From a virus, in IMG/VR virus record IMGVR_UViG_3300029448_008288, positions 1 to 23,376 of that record: a stretch of 23,376 bases of DNA. The stretch is one strand, 5' to 3'. The notes below the pieces were generated by a model. It saw nothing but the letters and a program-made list of their open reading frames with translations. It did not search any database and was not told where the DNA came from. Position 1 is the stretch's first letter. The number at the start of each line of letters is the position of its first letter. Position numbers and translations under genes: made by a program. Positions 8,542-15,688 of this stretch are shown here, piece by piece.

Positions 8542-9361
8542 ATAATTTATTCTCCAGTTTTCTAACTTGGGTTTCGGTAAGTGCACCAGGATCTAAGTCT
8601 TTAAGATAGACATTCCTAGCTATGAGACCAACTTTCTCGCACATAACCTGTATATTTGTGGCACCTTTTTGGCCTGCCTCATCTCCATCAAGAAAAACAG
8701 CTACTCTACTAATTCCCTGCATTTGCAGCATACGTAGCTTATCTTCATTTATATTATTTGTGCCAAAACAGCACATTGCATTTTTAAGACCTTTATCATG
8801 TAAATTTATTACATCATAAATACCTTCAACAAGGATAATCTCTCCTAGCTTGGGAGATACCTGTGGAAAGAGCGGCAGCTTTGCACCAGGAGGGGTAAAT
8901 TTATACTTAGGCTCCCCACCTGCAGTGTGTCTACCTTGAAAAGCTACTATCTTTCCAGATATATCTCGAATAGGAAAGTTTATTCTACTAATGTAGTCTC
9001 TTCCTGTATGCTCAAAAGCTTCAAACCTTTTATATGTTTTGGGTGAAATATTACGCCAATTTCCAACATAAGGCATATAGTTAGCTGGGAAAGTAAGTCC
9101 GATATTTTCTGCACGCTTTTCCTGTATTTTTCTTTTTACTACTTCTCGCTTCATTTGCATCATAGATGCTTTTTCACCGAAATGAACAAAAATACTACCC
9201 TTATATCCGCACGAAAAGCAGTTGAACCGACCATCAATCTGGTCGATTCTCATGCTTGGATTGCGGTCTTCGTGTTCAGGGTTAAGACATCTAACTACAT
9301 AGTCTTTTCCCTTCTGTATAAAGTGTACCGATTTTTGCTCTAGTAGTTCTTGTACGTTCAT
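8534..9361 (-). CDS. DnaG-type DNA primase
   Basis: 275 residues. A CHC2-type zinc site is formed by C25, H30, C48 and C51 (CLNPEH and CFSC). The RNA-polymerase-like core is compact, and the Toprim domain has VEGIYD at 178-183 and the metal-binding DGDEAG at 225-230. This is much shorter than bacterial DnaG (about 580) and lacks the helicase-interaction C-terminal domain, as in many phage primases. It makes RNA primers for the neighbouring Pol A and DnaB-type helicase. The start ATG overlaps the MazG-like stop as ATGA, and the 3' end overlaps the polymerase start by 8 bp. Confidence 0.93.
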   Translation of the reverse strand: MNVQELLEQKSVHFIQKGKDYVVRCLNPEHEDRNPSMRIDQIDGRFNCFSCGYKGSIFVHFGEKASMMQMKREVVKRKIQEKRAENIGLTFPANYMPYVGNWRNISPKTYKRFEAFEHTGRDYISRINFPIRDISGKIVAFQGRHTAGGEPKYKFTPPGAKLPLFPQVSPKLGEIILVEGIYDVINLHDKGLKNAMCCFGTNNINEDKLRMLQMQGISRVAVFLDGDEAGQKGATNIQVMCEKVGLIARNVYLKDLDPGALTETQVRKLENKLYA

Positions 9362-9606
9362 TCGTAGTGAGGGTTTACCATTTTTTCTAGTCTCTTATCA
9401 ACTAGTTTTTCTATATAATCAGGACTAAAACTAGCAGCACTTACAACTAAATGTATCATTGCTTGCACATCCGCTAGCTCTTCCATGAGATTGTTTCGAT
9501 ACTTACGATCCTCATCCATGCCATGACGTACTACTTTAGCACAGGCACGAGTAAGCTCACCACACTCCTCCATTGTTACTATCAGAGTTTTGTTTAGTGT
9601 CATCAT
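9358..9606 (-). CDS. MazG-like nucleotide pyrophosphohydrolase
   Basis: 82 residues from ATG 9606, preferred over the upstream in-frame TTG 9618 because GGTAA lies about eight bases upstream and the previous gene stops at 9608. The all-alpha NTP-PPase signature is present: EECGEL (ExxE) near residue 14 and EELADV (ExxD) near residue 43, which bind Mg. MazG-fold enzymes hydrolyse (d)NTPs to monophosphates and PPi; phage versions may clean the dNTP pool or tune alarmones. It is coupled to the primase by a 4-bp overlap, consistent with a replication role. The substrate cannot be read from the sequence. Confidence 0.82.
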   Translation of the reverse strand: MMTLNKTLIVTMEECGELTRACAKVVRHGMDEDRKYRNNLMEELADVQAMIHLVVSAASFSPDYIEKLVDKRLEKMVNPHYE

Positions 9607-9607
9607 A

Positions 9608-9913
9608 TTATTTACCAATATTTTTTATTTCGTCATTTGGAACAACTTGGTATGCACCTTTGTTGTATGGAATACTTACAGTATACTTTTTACTTACTTC
9701 TTCTCTATATGAAGTATCCTCAATCTGCTTTGGCTCAAAAGGAAGAAATGGAGTAGACTTCATCTCTTTTTTCTTCTCTTCCCACCACGCAGGCGAAAAC
9801 GAGTGCTTCTCTCTACTGAGAGGCACAAACTTTGCTTGTTTTTGTTTTCTTGTTTTCAATTTCTTTTTACGTCTACCAGAATAGGTATGATTCATGCTGC
9901 CGTGTATAATCAA
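9608..9913 (-). CDS. Unknown basic phage protein, first gene of the primase/polymerase unit
   Basis: 101 residues starting with TTG at 9913, chosen because GGAGAA lies seven bases upstream; an ATG at 9895 (MNHTYSGRRKKK) has no convincing ribosome binding site. The N-terminal third is extremely basic (RRKKKLKTRKQKQAK), suggesting nucleic acid binding. It is followed by SPAWWEEKKKEM and a C-terminal PYNKGAYQVV that looks folded. Promoter P2 lies 27 bases upstream. No family is recognised. Its place ahead of mazG, primase and polymerase hints at an accessory replication factor, which is inference only. Confidence 0.72.
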   Translation of the reverse strand: MIIHGSMNHTYSGRRKKKLKTRKQKQAKFVPLSREKHSFSPAWWEEKKKEMKSTPFLPFEPKQIEDTSYREEVSKKYTVSIPYNKGAYQVVPNDEIKNIGK

Positions 9914-9939
9914 TACAATTCTCCGAAATGTGAACGTAT

Positions 9940-9979
9940 ATTATACAGGCTTTCAACAAAAATGTCAAGAAATATTTTT
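9940..9979 (-). promoter_or_regulatory. Sigma70-type promoter P2
   Basis: On the minus strand, TTGACA at 9968-9963, a 17-bp spacer and TATAAT at 9945-9940, preceded by CAAAAATATTTC adjoining the helicase stop codon. Transcription should start near 9933, giving a 20-base leader with a GGAG site before TTG 9913. The downstream segment TATAATATACGTTCA is shared with promoter P3. It drives the 9913 to 3840 unit. Confidence 0.88.
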
Positions 9980-9980
9980 G

Positions 9981-11381
9981 TTACAGATCGTCAATGTCTT
10001 CGCCAGTTTTGTGCTCAGACTGTTCTCGTTCAGAAGGAGTCATTGCAGAGTCTGGACCAATTTTCATTGTTTCCCAATCGACAGTAGAAGTAAAAGAACG
10101 CATAGCGGCAGAACGCATTTTAGTACAGTTGAACGTGATGGCTGCATCCTCTTGGTCATAAGTTTCAAGAGCATAAGCAGCATCCGCTGCATCAAGTATA
10201 CCTTTTGCAAAACGCGCTTCACCGCTTGCGTCAGTTTGATATGGAGTCACAACAGTACATTCGTACTCTTGCGCCATAGATTTGAGGGCTTTGCTCACTT
10301 CTATCTGCTCAGTCCAATCATATTGTCCCATACGGGAAGGTACTGCAGAGCGTTTGACCTGATTGATATAGTCAACAAGAACAACCGCAACATTAAGAGA
10401 CTTCACTTTTTTGTCCATTTCTGCTTTGATTTTTGCAAGAGTCAAAGCTGGATCATAAATCACATCAACCTGTTGAGTCGGGAGAAGCTCACAGTTTGTT
10501 GTTAAATTATGATGAAATTTCTCAAAGTCACGGTGTTCGTTGTACTCCATCAATCTATCTTGGCCTTGCTGAAACCTATTGGCCCACCAGCCTGCTACTA
10601 GCTGCCACTCTGTCACGCTCAGATTCTTTGTCCGAAGTCGTGAAAAAGGTACACCAGTAGCGATAGAACATATGCGCTGAAGAATGGATCGACTATCCAT
10701 TTCAATAGTGAAATACATAGCCGACTTGCCACTCTCAAACACACTATGAGCAATATTTGCACAAGTTAAAGATTTACCAGCCCCGCGACGACCCCCAATA
10801 AGAACCAAGTCTCTGGGAGAGAACTGAATCTCACGGTCGTAGTCTGCATTTAGACCAAGAGGCAGATATTTACCAATCTCAGTATCATCTTCAAATAAAG
10901 TTATGCGCTGCATACTTTCTTGAGGTTCTTGTAAATCGACTTTTTTCTCAACGTCGAGTACAATCTGATGTAAATGTGCAACTGACTCCTCTGCATCTTC
11001 AAAAGCTACAGAGTTGTCGATATACGTTTCAAGAGAGTCTAAAATCTCTTTCTGCGTATACTCATTTTTAAGGTACTGTAGAAGCATGAAAGCATCAGCC
11101 TCCACTTCTATACTCTCTATTGCAAAGAGTTTTTCTACTGTTGCAGTGTCTCGTACCTCAAACTTGAGATCCTCGAAAGTGGGAAGTGAATGAAACTTTT
11201 CACAATGCTTATCCACAACATCAAAGATAGTGTGGTATTCATTAGGTAAATAGTCTTTGCGAACGGACGTCCAGGTCTCAAAGTCCTGCAGCGTCAACAC
11301 CTGCTTGATTAAAGCACTCGCAATATTCAACACTTCCCCCGAAGATAGATGAGGCAGGGTACAAGGAGTAGCCTTGTCCAA
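9981..11381 (-). CDS. DnaB-type replicative DNA helicase
   Basis: Up to 466 residues. Walker A GGRRGAGKS is at 196-204, Walker B VLVDYIN at 334-340, and DAADAAYALE at 397-406 corresponds to the DnaB/gp41 AD loop. The usual SQLNR sensor is replaced by PYQTDAS. The N-terminal 150 residues are helical, like the DnaB collar. The start is uncertain. No ATG is available, an in-frame stop lies upstream, and candidates are TTG 11381, GTG 11333 and GTG 11300, none with a strong ribosome binding site. It would be the fork helicase working with the DnaG-type primase and Pol A. The stop adjoins promoter P2. Confidence 0.92.
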   Translation of the reverse strand: MDKATPCTLPHLSSGEVLNIASALIKQVLTLQDFETWTSVRKDYLPNEYHTIFDVVDKHCEKFHSLPTFEDLKFEVRDTATVEKLFAIESIEVEADAFMLLQYLKNEYTQKEILDSLETYIDNSVAFEDAEESVAHLHQIVLDVEKKVDLQEPQESMQRITLFEDDTEIGKYLPLGLNADYDREIQFSPRDLVLIGGRRGAGKSLTCANIAHSVFESGKSAMYFTIEMDSRSILQRICSIATGVPFSRLRTKNLSVTEWQLVAGWWANRFQQGQDRLMEYNEHRDFEKFHHNLTTNCELLPTQQVDVIYDPALTLAKIKAEMDKKVKSLNVAVVLVDYINQVKRSAVPSRMGQYDWTEQIEVSKALKSMAQEYECTVVTPYQTDASGEARFAKGILDAADAAYALETYDQEDAAITFNCTKMRSAAMRSFTSTVDWETMKIGPDSAMTPSEREQSEHKTGEDIDDL

Positions 11382-11424
11382 GCATCCGGTTGAGGTCTTC
11401 TGTCACCAAAAGACCGTACCTCAC
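11278..11424 (-). CDS. Small ORF, DUF1737-like, overlapping the helicase start
   Basis: A 48-codon frame opens with GTG 11424, seven bases after the stop of the HTH gene (AGG about ten bases upstream), and ends at TGA 11278. The product begins VRYGLLVTEDLNRMLGQGYS and contains the pattern Y-x-LL...DLN..L.QGY.LY...QAGV. This resembles the small DUF1737 fold as I recall it (a short beta strand, a helix ending in EGW/QGY, then more strands). It overlaps the first 104 bases of the open frame assigned to the helicase in another frame. It fills the gap between two genes, as a real gene would, but could be a chance frame. Confidence 0.42.
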   Translation of the reverse strand: MRYGLLVTEDLNRMLGQGYSLYPASSIFGGSVEYCECFNQAGVDAAGL

Positions 11425-11430
11425 AAAAAA

Positions 11431-12156
11431 TTAACCTGCTGCTTTTTCTTTTCGAGCAGCACCGTCATAGTCCTCTGCAACAAGGCCACGACGAGTAAGC
11501 ATGGTTTTTACACCACGTGCAGTTTTGCCGATAGCTTCGGCAATCTCTTCAACGGTCATTGAAGAGAGGTCACCCAGGTCTGCTAAAGGATCTTCTTTAG
11601 TAGAACCTTTGGTGTGCTCTTGGCGAGGAATAGCGTCAATATGACCAGAGCGCAGCAAGCTAAGAGCTTTACCACGAACACTGTTTACTTCTCGACCCAG
11701 AGCTTCAGCGATAGCTTCTACATAGGCTCCATCGTTGACCATTTCGATAAAGGTAACCTCTTCGTCTTCGCTGTAGGTACGTACTGCTTCTACTTTTGGA
11801 GCAGGCTTAACATGAGAGGTCAATTCCATAGAAAGAATCTTTCCTTGGATTTGCTTGGCGTCGAATGCGCCTCCCTCAAAGTTTTCAGCGATTTGAGCAT
11901 AAGTATACTCACCGCTATTGTCTTGCACAAATGTTGCAAGAGTAGCTTCTTGTGCTTCAGAAAAAGCACGAGTGCTAGAAGCAGAGGCAAGCTCTACCTC
12001 GAATCCCATCTTTCGCAGTTTGCTAGAGATAGAACGAGTTGAAGTCTCAAGCTGCTCTGCTGCTTCTGCAACAGTTGCTTGAGAGATAGGTGACTCGTCA
12101 CCTACAAATGATACGAGCTCTTCGGTTCGCTCGTCGGTCCACTTAGGCAGTGCCAT
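11431..12156 (-). CDS. Four-repeat helix-turn-helix/SANT-like DNA-binding protein
   Basis: 241 residues made of degenerate repeats of a three-helix HTH unit. The approximate bounds are 6-53, 65-115, 127-173 and 197-228. Each repeat has an acidic/aromatic helix start (W or Y/F followed by S/T-x-E), then a recognition-like helix (RSISSKLRKMG, KQIQGKILSME, NSVRGKALSLLR, RGVKTMLTRRG). Linkers of Lys/Pro/Ala separate them and the C-terminus is basic. I recall related proteins in marine phages, without known function; a sequence-specific or architectural DNA-binding role is inferred. AGGAGAAAACT precedes the ATG, which overlaps the ligase C-terminal gene by 14 bp. Confidence 0.82.
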   Translation of the reverse strand: MALPKWTDERTEELVSFVGDESPISQATVAEAAEQLETSTRSISSKLRKMGFEVELASASSTRAFSEAQEATLATFVQDNSGEYTYAQIAENFEGGAFDAKQIQGKILSMELTSHVKPAPKVEAVRTYSEDEEVTFIEMVNDGAYVEAIAEALGREVNSVRGKALSLLRSGHIDAIPRQEHTKGSTKEDPLADLGDLSSMTVEEIAEAIGKTARGVKTMLTRRGLVAEDYDGAARKEKAAG

Positions 12157-12898
12157 AGTTTTCTCCTAAAAATTCAAGTAAATTTTCCACAATTGTTAGC
12201 CCATCATTTCGGGCTTTGATTGTCTTTTGTGACTCAATACCACTTTCATTGACCAATACAGTTACGTCTTTTGTGACACTACTTTTTACTGTGTAGCCGT
12301 GTTGTTCTAATGCTTTCGTAGCTTCAGCCTTCGTTTTGAAACTCTTTAGCTTACCAGTAATACATACCGTACCAGCAATATCTCTTTGCACTGGCTTCTC
12401 AAATATCATAGACTGAGGGAGGAAAAAAGGAAGTCCCCCGTCAAGATACTTAAGCAGACTCTCAGTAGCCGCTGGGCCAAGACCTGCTTTACTACAAACT
12501 TCCTCGTCGACTTCGTGAAGTCCATTACATATTTTGGAAAGTTTTTCAGTAGCTGTCCTACCGATCAAACGAATACTTAGTGCTGGTAATACCATATTTA
12601 GTGGTGCATTTCTAGAGTTTTGTATTTCTGCAAACAATTTCTCAGCTAACTTTCTTGATCCCAGAGATTCTCCAATATCATCTTGTGTAAGAAAATAAAG
12701 ATCGCCAGGATTATTCAACTCAAGTTTTTCGATGGCAGCTGGGCCTAGACCTTTAATCTTCAAAGTCTTGGCAAAGTGCTCGATTTTCTTTTGTGATTGG
12801 CTACCACAATGGACATTGCGGCAGTAGAGGATATGATTCTCCCACTTCAGAAACTCACCACAACTAGGGCAAGTGCTGGGTGCAAGTATCTTCTCCAC
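12143..12898 (-). CDS. NAD+-dependent DNA ligase, C-terminal half (zinc finger, HhH, BRCT)
   Basis: 251 residues matching the C-terminal half of LigA. A Cys4 zinc finger (C10, C13, C26, C31) is followed by helix-hairpin-helix repeats from about 43 (KIKGLGPAAIEKL, then AGLGPAATESLL at 138-149) and a BRCT domain at about 170-246 (GTVCITGKLKSFKTK). No adenylation domain is present; it is encoded by the next gene upstream, so the two products would act as a two-subunit ligase. The start is GTG 12898 with AAAGGAG eight bases upstream, and its own promoter P3 precedes it. The zinc finger and HhH clamp DNA in known LigA. Split ligases are known in T5-like phages. Confidence 0.9.
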   Translation of the reverse strand: MEKILAPSTCPSCGEFLKWENHILYCRNVHCGSQSQKKIEHFAKTLKIKGLGPAAIEKLELNNPGDLYFLTQDDIGESLGSRKLAEKLFAEIQNSRNAPLNMVLPALSIRLIGRTATEKLSKICNGLHEVDEEVCSKAGLGPAATESLLKYLDGGLPFFLPQSMIFEKPVQRDIAGTVCITGKLKSFKTKAEATKALEQHGYTVKSSVTKDVTVLVNESGIESQKTIKARNDGLTIVENLLEFLGENYGTA

Positions 12899-12927
12899 TA
12901 AAAGTACTCCTTTGAAATTGAACGTAT

Positions 12928-12967
12928 ATTATATATAAAATCAGGTTGTGTGTCAAGAACTATTTTT
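12928..12967 (-). promoter_or_regulatory. Sigma70-type promoter P3
   Basis: On the minus strand, TTGACA at 12956-12951, a 17-bp spacer and TATAAT at 12933-12928, preceded by GAAAAATAGTTC. Predicted transcription start near 12921; leader of about 23 bases carrying AAAGGAG. It separates the two ligase halves. Confidence 0.88.
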
Positions 12968-12984
12968 CGGTTGGTAGGTTTAAT

Positions 12985-13009
12985 CCTACATTTTCAATGA
13001 AATTGTAGG
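12985..13009 (-). terminator. Hairpin after the ligase N-terminal gene, weak terminator candidate
   Basis: One base after the TAA of the ligase N-half, the minus-strand RNA can form CCUACA/UGUAGG with an inner four-pair extension and a three-base loop. No U-tract follows (AUUAAACC), so intrinsic termination would be poor. It could equally be an mRNA 3' end stabiliser. A direct repeat GTAGGTTTAATC (12974-12985, 13005-13016) contributes one arm. Confidence 0.4.
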
Positions 13010-13010
13010 T

Positions 13011-13934
13011 TTAATCAATACGTCGCAAAATTCGTGGTATAATTTCACCACTACGAATTACTTCAACGCTGCAGCCAACCTCAAGATTTAGTCCCCGAAT
13101 ATACTCGATATTATGCAGGGTAGCTCTTTCAACTACTGCATCACCAATTTTTATTGGTGATAGAATAGCTACAGGACTTACAACCCCGCTCTTGCCAACC
13201 TGCCACTCCACCCCGAGTAGTTGAGTAACTACTCCTTTCTTTTGTTCTTTGAGAGCAAAGGCTCCACGAGGATGATGCGCTGTGTATCCCATCTTTTCAA
13301 ACTCTTTATAGTTATCTTTTCGATAAACTACTCCGTCTGTTGGGTATACTCCGTCTTGAACATTCCATACTGTGCCAAACCCTAGGAATAATAAGTTATT
13401 CATGGCACCTGTCCAGGTCGCACAAATAGCGGGCTCTGTATTATAAGCAATAAAATTAACTGCTCTTTCTTGAAACTCTTCATCACTTTTTAGATTAAGA
13501 GCACCCGCAGCGTAATTCCTTGAGTTAGGAATAGATGCAGGAGCAACCACCTCTCCAGTAATTTGAAGTGTCCAAGCAGTATCAGTAAGCCCAATAGTAT
13601 TGGGAACCAGATGCTTTAGCTTACTTGTAACGTCTTTACCTACTTTACCATCGCCTCTTGTAAGTGCTTGTTTTAGCTCTCCTCCAACATAAAGAAGAGA
13701 GACAGCAGCTCCGTCTAGCTTGGGGCTATAGGCATACGTTAGTCGGTCAAAGTCAGGTAGGGTAGTAAACTTCTGTAATGAATACATCTGAAAATAATGA
13801 GGAATACCGTCCGTTACTTGGTAGCCCACACTATCTGTTCGATATACAGAAGCAAGGCGATCAAACTCTTCGTCAGAGATGACTGGGTTGCCTTCGTAGT
13901 ATTTCTTAGCAGCGTTTTCTAAAAAGTCGCGCAT
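13011..13934 (-). CDS. NAD+-dependent DNA ligase, N-terminal half (Ia, adenylation, OB)
   Basis: 307 residues. The NAD-binding Ia region is at about 10-30 (KYYEGNPVISDEEFDRL). The nucleophile motif is KLDG with Lys72, then LTRGDG at 91-96, ITGEVV at 125-130, RNYAAGALNLKS at 139-150, TDGVVYR at 199-205 and the OB-fold WQVGKSGVVSPVA at 244-256 with ATLHN at 271-275. It ends right after the OB motif GEIIPRI, where full-length LigA would continue into the zinc finger. That part is encoded downstream as a separate gene. It seals nicks with NAD+ via lysyl-AMP. ATG 13934 has GAGGAA upstream and promoter P4. Confidence 0.93.
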   Translation of the reverse strand: MRDFLENAAKKYYEGNPVISDEEFDRLASVYRTDSVGYQVTDGIPHYFQMYSLQKFTTLPDFDRLTYAYSPKLDGAAVSLLYVGGELKQALTRGDGKVGKDVTSKLKHLVPNTIGLTDTAWTLQITGEVVAPASIPNSRNYAAGALNLKSDEEFQERAVNFIAYNTEPAICATWTGAMNNLLFLGFGTVWNVQDGVYPTDGVVYRKDNYKEFEKMGYTAHHPRGAFALKEQKKGVVTQLLGVEWQVGKSGVVSPVAILSPIKIGDAVVERATLHNIEYIRGLNLEVGCSVEVIRSGEIIPRILRRID

Positions 13935-13958
13935 AGTTTCCTCATTTATTTACAGTAT

Positions 13959-13997
13959 ATTATAGAGGATTTTATTATAAAAGTCAAGAATTATTTA
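13959..13997 (-). promoter_or_regulatory. Sigma70-type promoter P4
   Basis: On the minus strand, TTGACT at 13987-13982 (one mismatch to TTGACA), a 17-bp spacer and TATAAT at 13964-13959, preceded by ATAAATAATTC, which overlaps the TAA stop of the PC4-like gene. Predicted start near 13952, with an 18-base leader carrying GAGGAA. Confidence 0.85.
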
Positions 13998-14290
13998 TAG
14001 ATTTCATCAATAAAATCTTTGAAGTGCTCTTCCAGTATTTCTTTACTTTCTGCCAATGAAAGTATCTCTACTAGTCCAGAAAAAAGTTCTCGTGAGTTAT
14101 CAAAGTCTAACTCCATTGCAATTCCATCGGCGGAGGGTAGCCACTCTTCATCAAAACCTAAGTAATACTTGCGAACATGCAAGTATTCAATTCCACGAAA
14201 AGAACTTACAGTTAGACGTATCTGTGTCTCTTTAACTTCATCATAGTGTATTATTTTCTCATACACAGGGGCTGCTTCATGTAATTCCAT
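13991..14290 (-). CDS. PC4-like single-stranded DNA-binding/transcription cofactor protein
   Basis: 99 residues. The core IRLTVSSFRGIEYLHVRKYY followed by WLPSADGIAMELD and a helix SRELFSGLVEIL follows the PC4/Sub1 pattern as I recall it: curved beta strands with a G-x-x-Y-x-x-(I/V)-R-x-(Y/F) motif, a P-T/S-x-x-G-I segment and a closing helix. PC4-fold proteins dimerise to bind ssDNA or melted promoters, so roles in replication or host RNA polymerase control are possible. It is the last gene of its unit and begins one base after the preceding stop. The assignment is from pattern only. Confidence 0.6.
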   Translation of the reverse strand: MELHEAAPVYEKIIHYDEVKETQIRLTVSSFRGIEYLHVRKYYLGFDEEWLPSADGIAMELDFDNSRELFSGLVEILSLAESKEILEEHFKDFIDEIYK

Positions 14291-14291
14291 G

Positions 14292-14558
14292 CTATCTTCC
14301 GTTTTTTAATATGGAAGCTAGAGGAACTACACTTGTAACGTGCTCTGGCTTGAGTAGTCTATATGAGTCTGTATCCCAACAAAAAAGCAAAAGAGTCCGG
14401 TCAGACTCTTTTGCCCGATTTTTCTTTGTTTGGATATAGGGGGTGCTAAAGTCAAGTGTACACACATTGTACTTTAGCTTTTTGGAGTTTTCGCTTCGAT
14501 AGGTAATGATTGCATCACCGTACTCAACTACTAGCTTTGCTAAATCCTCTTTTTTCAT
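14292..14558 (-). CDS. Small DUF2693-like phage protein
   Basis: 88 residues from ATG 14558, chosen because AAGGAG lies just upstream; the frame stays open to TTG 14582 but that codon lacks a site. The pattern is ITYRSENSKKLKYNVCTLDF followed by LLLFCWDTDSYRLLKPEHVTSV: a beta-rich protein with a W-D-x-(D/E)...R/K...V/I core. The same arrangement appears in the product of 16254-16496. This matches my memory of DUF2693, a small phage domain of unknown role. The Shine-Dalgarno sequence can pair with CTCCTT about 40 bases upstream. Confidence 0.68.
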   Translation of the reverse strand: MKKEDLAKLVVEYGDAIITYRSENSKKLKYNVCTLDFSTPYIQTKKNRAKESDRTLLLFCWDTDSYRLLKPEHVTSVVPLASILKNGR

Positions 14559-14618
14559 TTGGCTCCTTAGGTGGGTTAGCAAAATATTTTTTACTTTCCC
14601 AACTCAAAGGAGAAGAGC

Positions 14619-15062
14619 CTAGCTATTTACTTGAGTAATCACTCCAGCGAAATACTGTGCAGCTTTACCTGTCAGCTTTTCTACTATATCATTATCGATC
14701 TCTACGCCTGCATCTGTGAGAGCTGCAATCAAGGTTTCTTGTGCTGCTGCTTTTGAAACTCGACTACCACCACCGGAGGACTGGCTCGATCCACTTCCAG
14801 CTGCTGGTGTCTTTTTTACATACACACCCGCTTTGCTTAGAATCATTCGCACACCGTTTGCAGACTCTTCAAACTCATCTGCAATCTCTTTTACAACTTC
14901 CATTGAAGTTTCGGGAGTTGGGTTTGCTTCTTCGTATGCTGCAATAACAGCAGCTTTTTTGTCATCATCCCACGCCATTCTGCGTTTCCTTTTTGTTGTT
15001 GATCTGGATCCTGGACAACTGCCCAGGGTTTCTAGTTGTTGCTGATAAAATCGGTCGCCCAT
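14619..15062 (-). CDS. HTH protein with Gly/Ser linker, related to the four-repeat HTH family
   Basis: 147 residues. A short basic N-terminus contains CPGS and TTKRKRR. An HTH/SANT-like unit follows at about 30-83 (AWDDDKKAAVIAAYEEAN through GVRMILSKAGVYVKK), closely matching a repeat unit of the 11431-12156 product. Then come a flexible Gly/Ser linker (87-100) and a helical C-terminal segment (ETLIAALTDAGVEIDNDIVE) that may dimerise. No known name is recalled; DNA binding is inferred. ATG 15062 has AAGGAAAC seven bases upstream and promoter P5 immediately before it. A later ATG (codon 29, MAWDDD) could also start translation. Confidence 0.78.
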   Translation of the reverse strand: MGDRFYQQQLETLGSCPGSRSTTKRKRRMAWDDDKKAAVIAAYEEANPTPETSMEVVKEIADEFEESANGVRMILSKAGVYVKKTPAAGSGSSQSSGGGSRVSKAAAQETLIAALTDAGVEIDNDIVEKLTGKAAQYFAGVITQVNS

Positions 15063-15087
15063 TGGTTTCCTTCATTTTGTGAATACT

Positions 15088-15126
15088 ATTATAGGCGATT
15101 TTAACAATCATGTCAAGATTTATTTT
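15088..15126 (-). promoter_or_regulatory. Sigma70-type promoter P5
   Basis: On the minus strand, TTGACA at 15116-15111, a 17-bp spacer and TATAAT at 15093-15088, preceded by AAAAATAAATC. The stop codon of the methyltransferase gene (TGA, 15115-15113) lies inside the -35 hexamer. Predicted start near 15081. Confidence 0.88.
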
Positions 15127-15688
15127 TAATATCCTCGTATAATTCTTGTGCTAATTCGTTTGCGAAACTATTTTGTTCTTTTGTTGGAGGAGGCACAAAA
15201 AATATACCTTTTTCCATTCTTCCAGTATTATCCCAAACATACCAAGCATAGTCCGTTGCATCTGTACCCTTTCCAGTAAAACTAGGCCGCTTACTGAGTA
15301 TATGCAATGCTATTGGAGTATTTTCTTTCCACCAAGCATGCCTACTTATACTTCCTAAATAGTTTATACGAAGTAGCTGAATACAGGTATTAGAGATTGC
15401 AAGAGAGTGATCTATAAACTCTTGTGCAATACTAAATGGAGGATTTGTAAGAATTAAATCTGTTTTTTCAGTCCAGTCAAAGAAATTTTTTCCTTCTGTA
15501 ATTTCTGAATAAGTACAAGGTATTTTCTTCTCTTCTTCAAGAAAAAATTGTATACGGCCATCTCCTCTACAGGGTTCATGTGCCGTGGAGAACATTGACC
15601 AGTCTATTTCTAGATTTTCGTAACACCAAGGAGGTGTTGCATAAAAGTCTGTTGTATTAAGTCTCTTACCGGCTATTTGTCTGCTCAT
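15113..15688 (-). CDS. N6-adenine-type DNA methyltransferase
   Basis: 191 residues from ATG 15688, which overlaps the nuclease stop as ATGA; the open frame extends to TTG 15706 without a better start. The AdoMet motif I is EPCRGDGR at 39-45, and the catalytic motif IV is NPPF at 82-85, typical of adenine (N6) methyltransferases in the motif I-then-IV order. The C-terminal 90 residues would hold a small target recognition region. It probably methylates DNA, either protecting it from the neighbouring nuclease or as an orphan methylase that evades host restriction. The last codons (KNKS then TGA) are formed by promoter P5 sequence. The target site is unknown. Confidence 0.82.
   Translation of the reverse strand: MSRQIAGKRLNTTDFYATPPWCYENLEIDWSMFSTAHEPCRGDGRIQFFLEEEKKIPCTYSEITEGKNFFDWTEKTDLILTNPPFSIAQEFIDHSLAISNTCIQLLRINYLGSISRHAWWKENTPIALHILSKRPSFTGKGTDATDYAWYVWDNTGRMEKGIFFVPPPTKEQNSFANELAQELYEDIKNKS

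Noticed and set aside
9894-10505. 203-codon plus-strand open frame opposite the replicative helicase
   Set aside because: Antisense to an intact DnaB-type helicase with all motifs; Cys/Phe/His-rich composition is typical of a shadow frame, and no ribosome binding site is present.
11614-12042. 142-codon plus-strand frame opposite the four-repeat HTH gene
   Set aside because: Antisense to a gene with clear repeat structure; no promoter or ribosome binding site.
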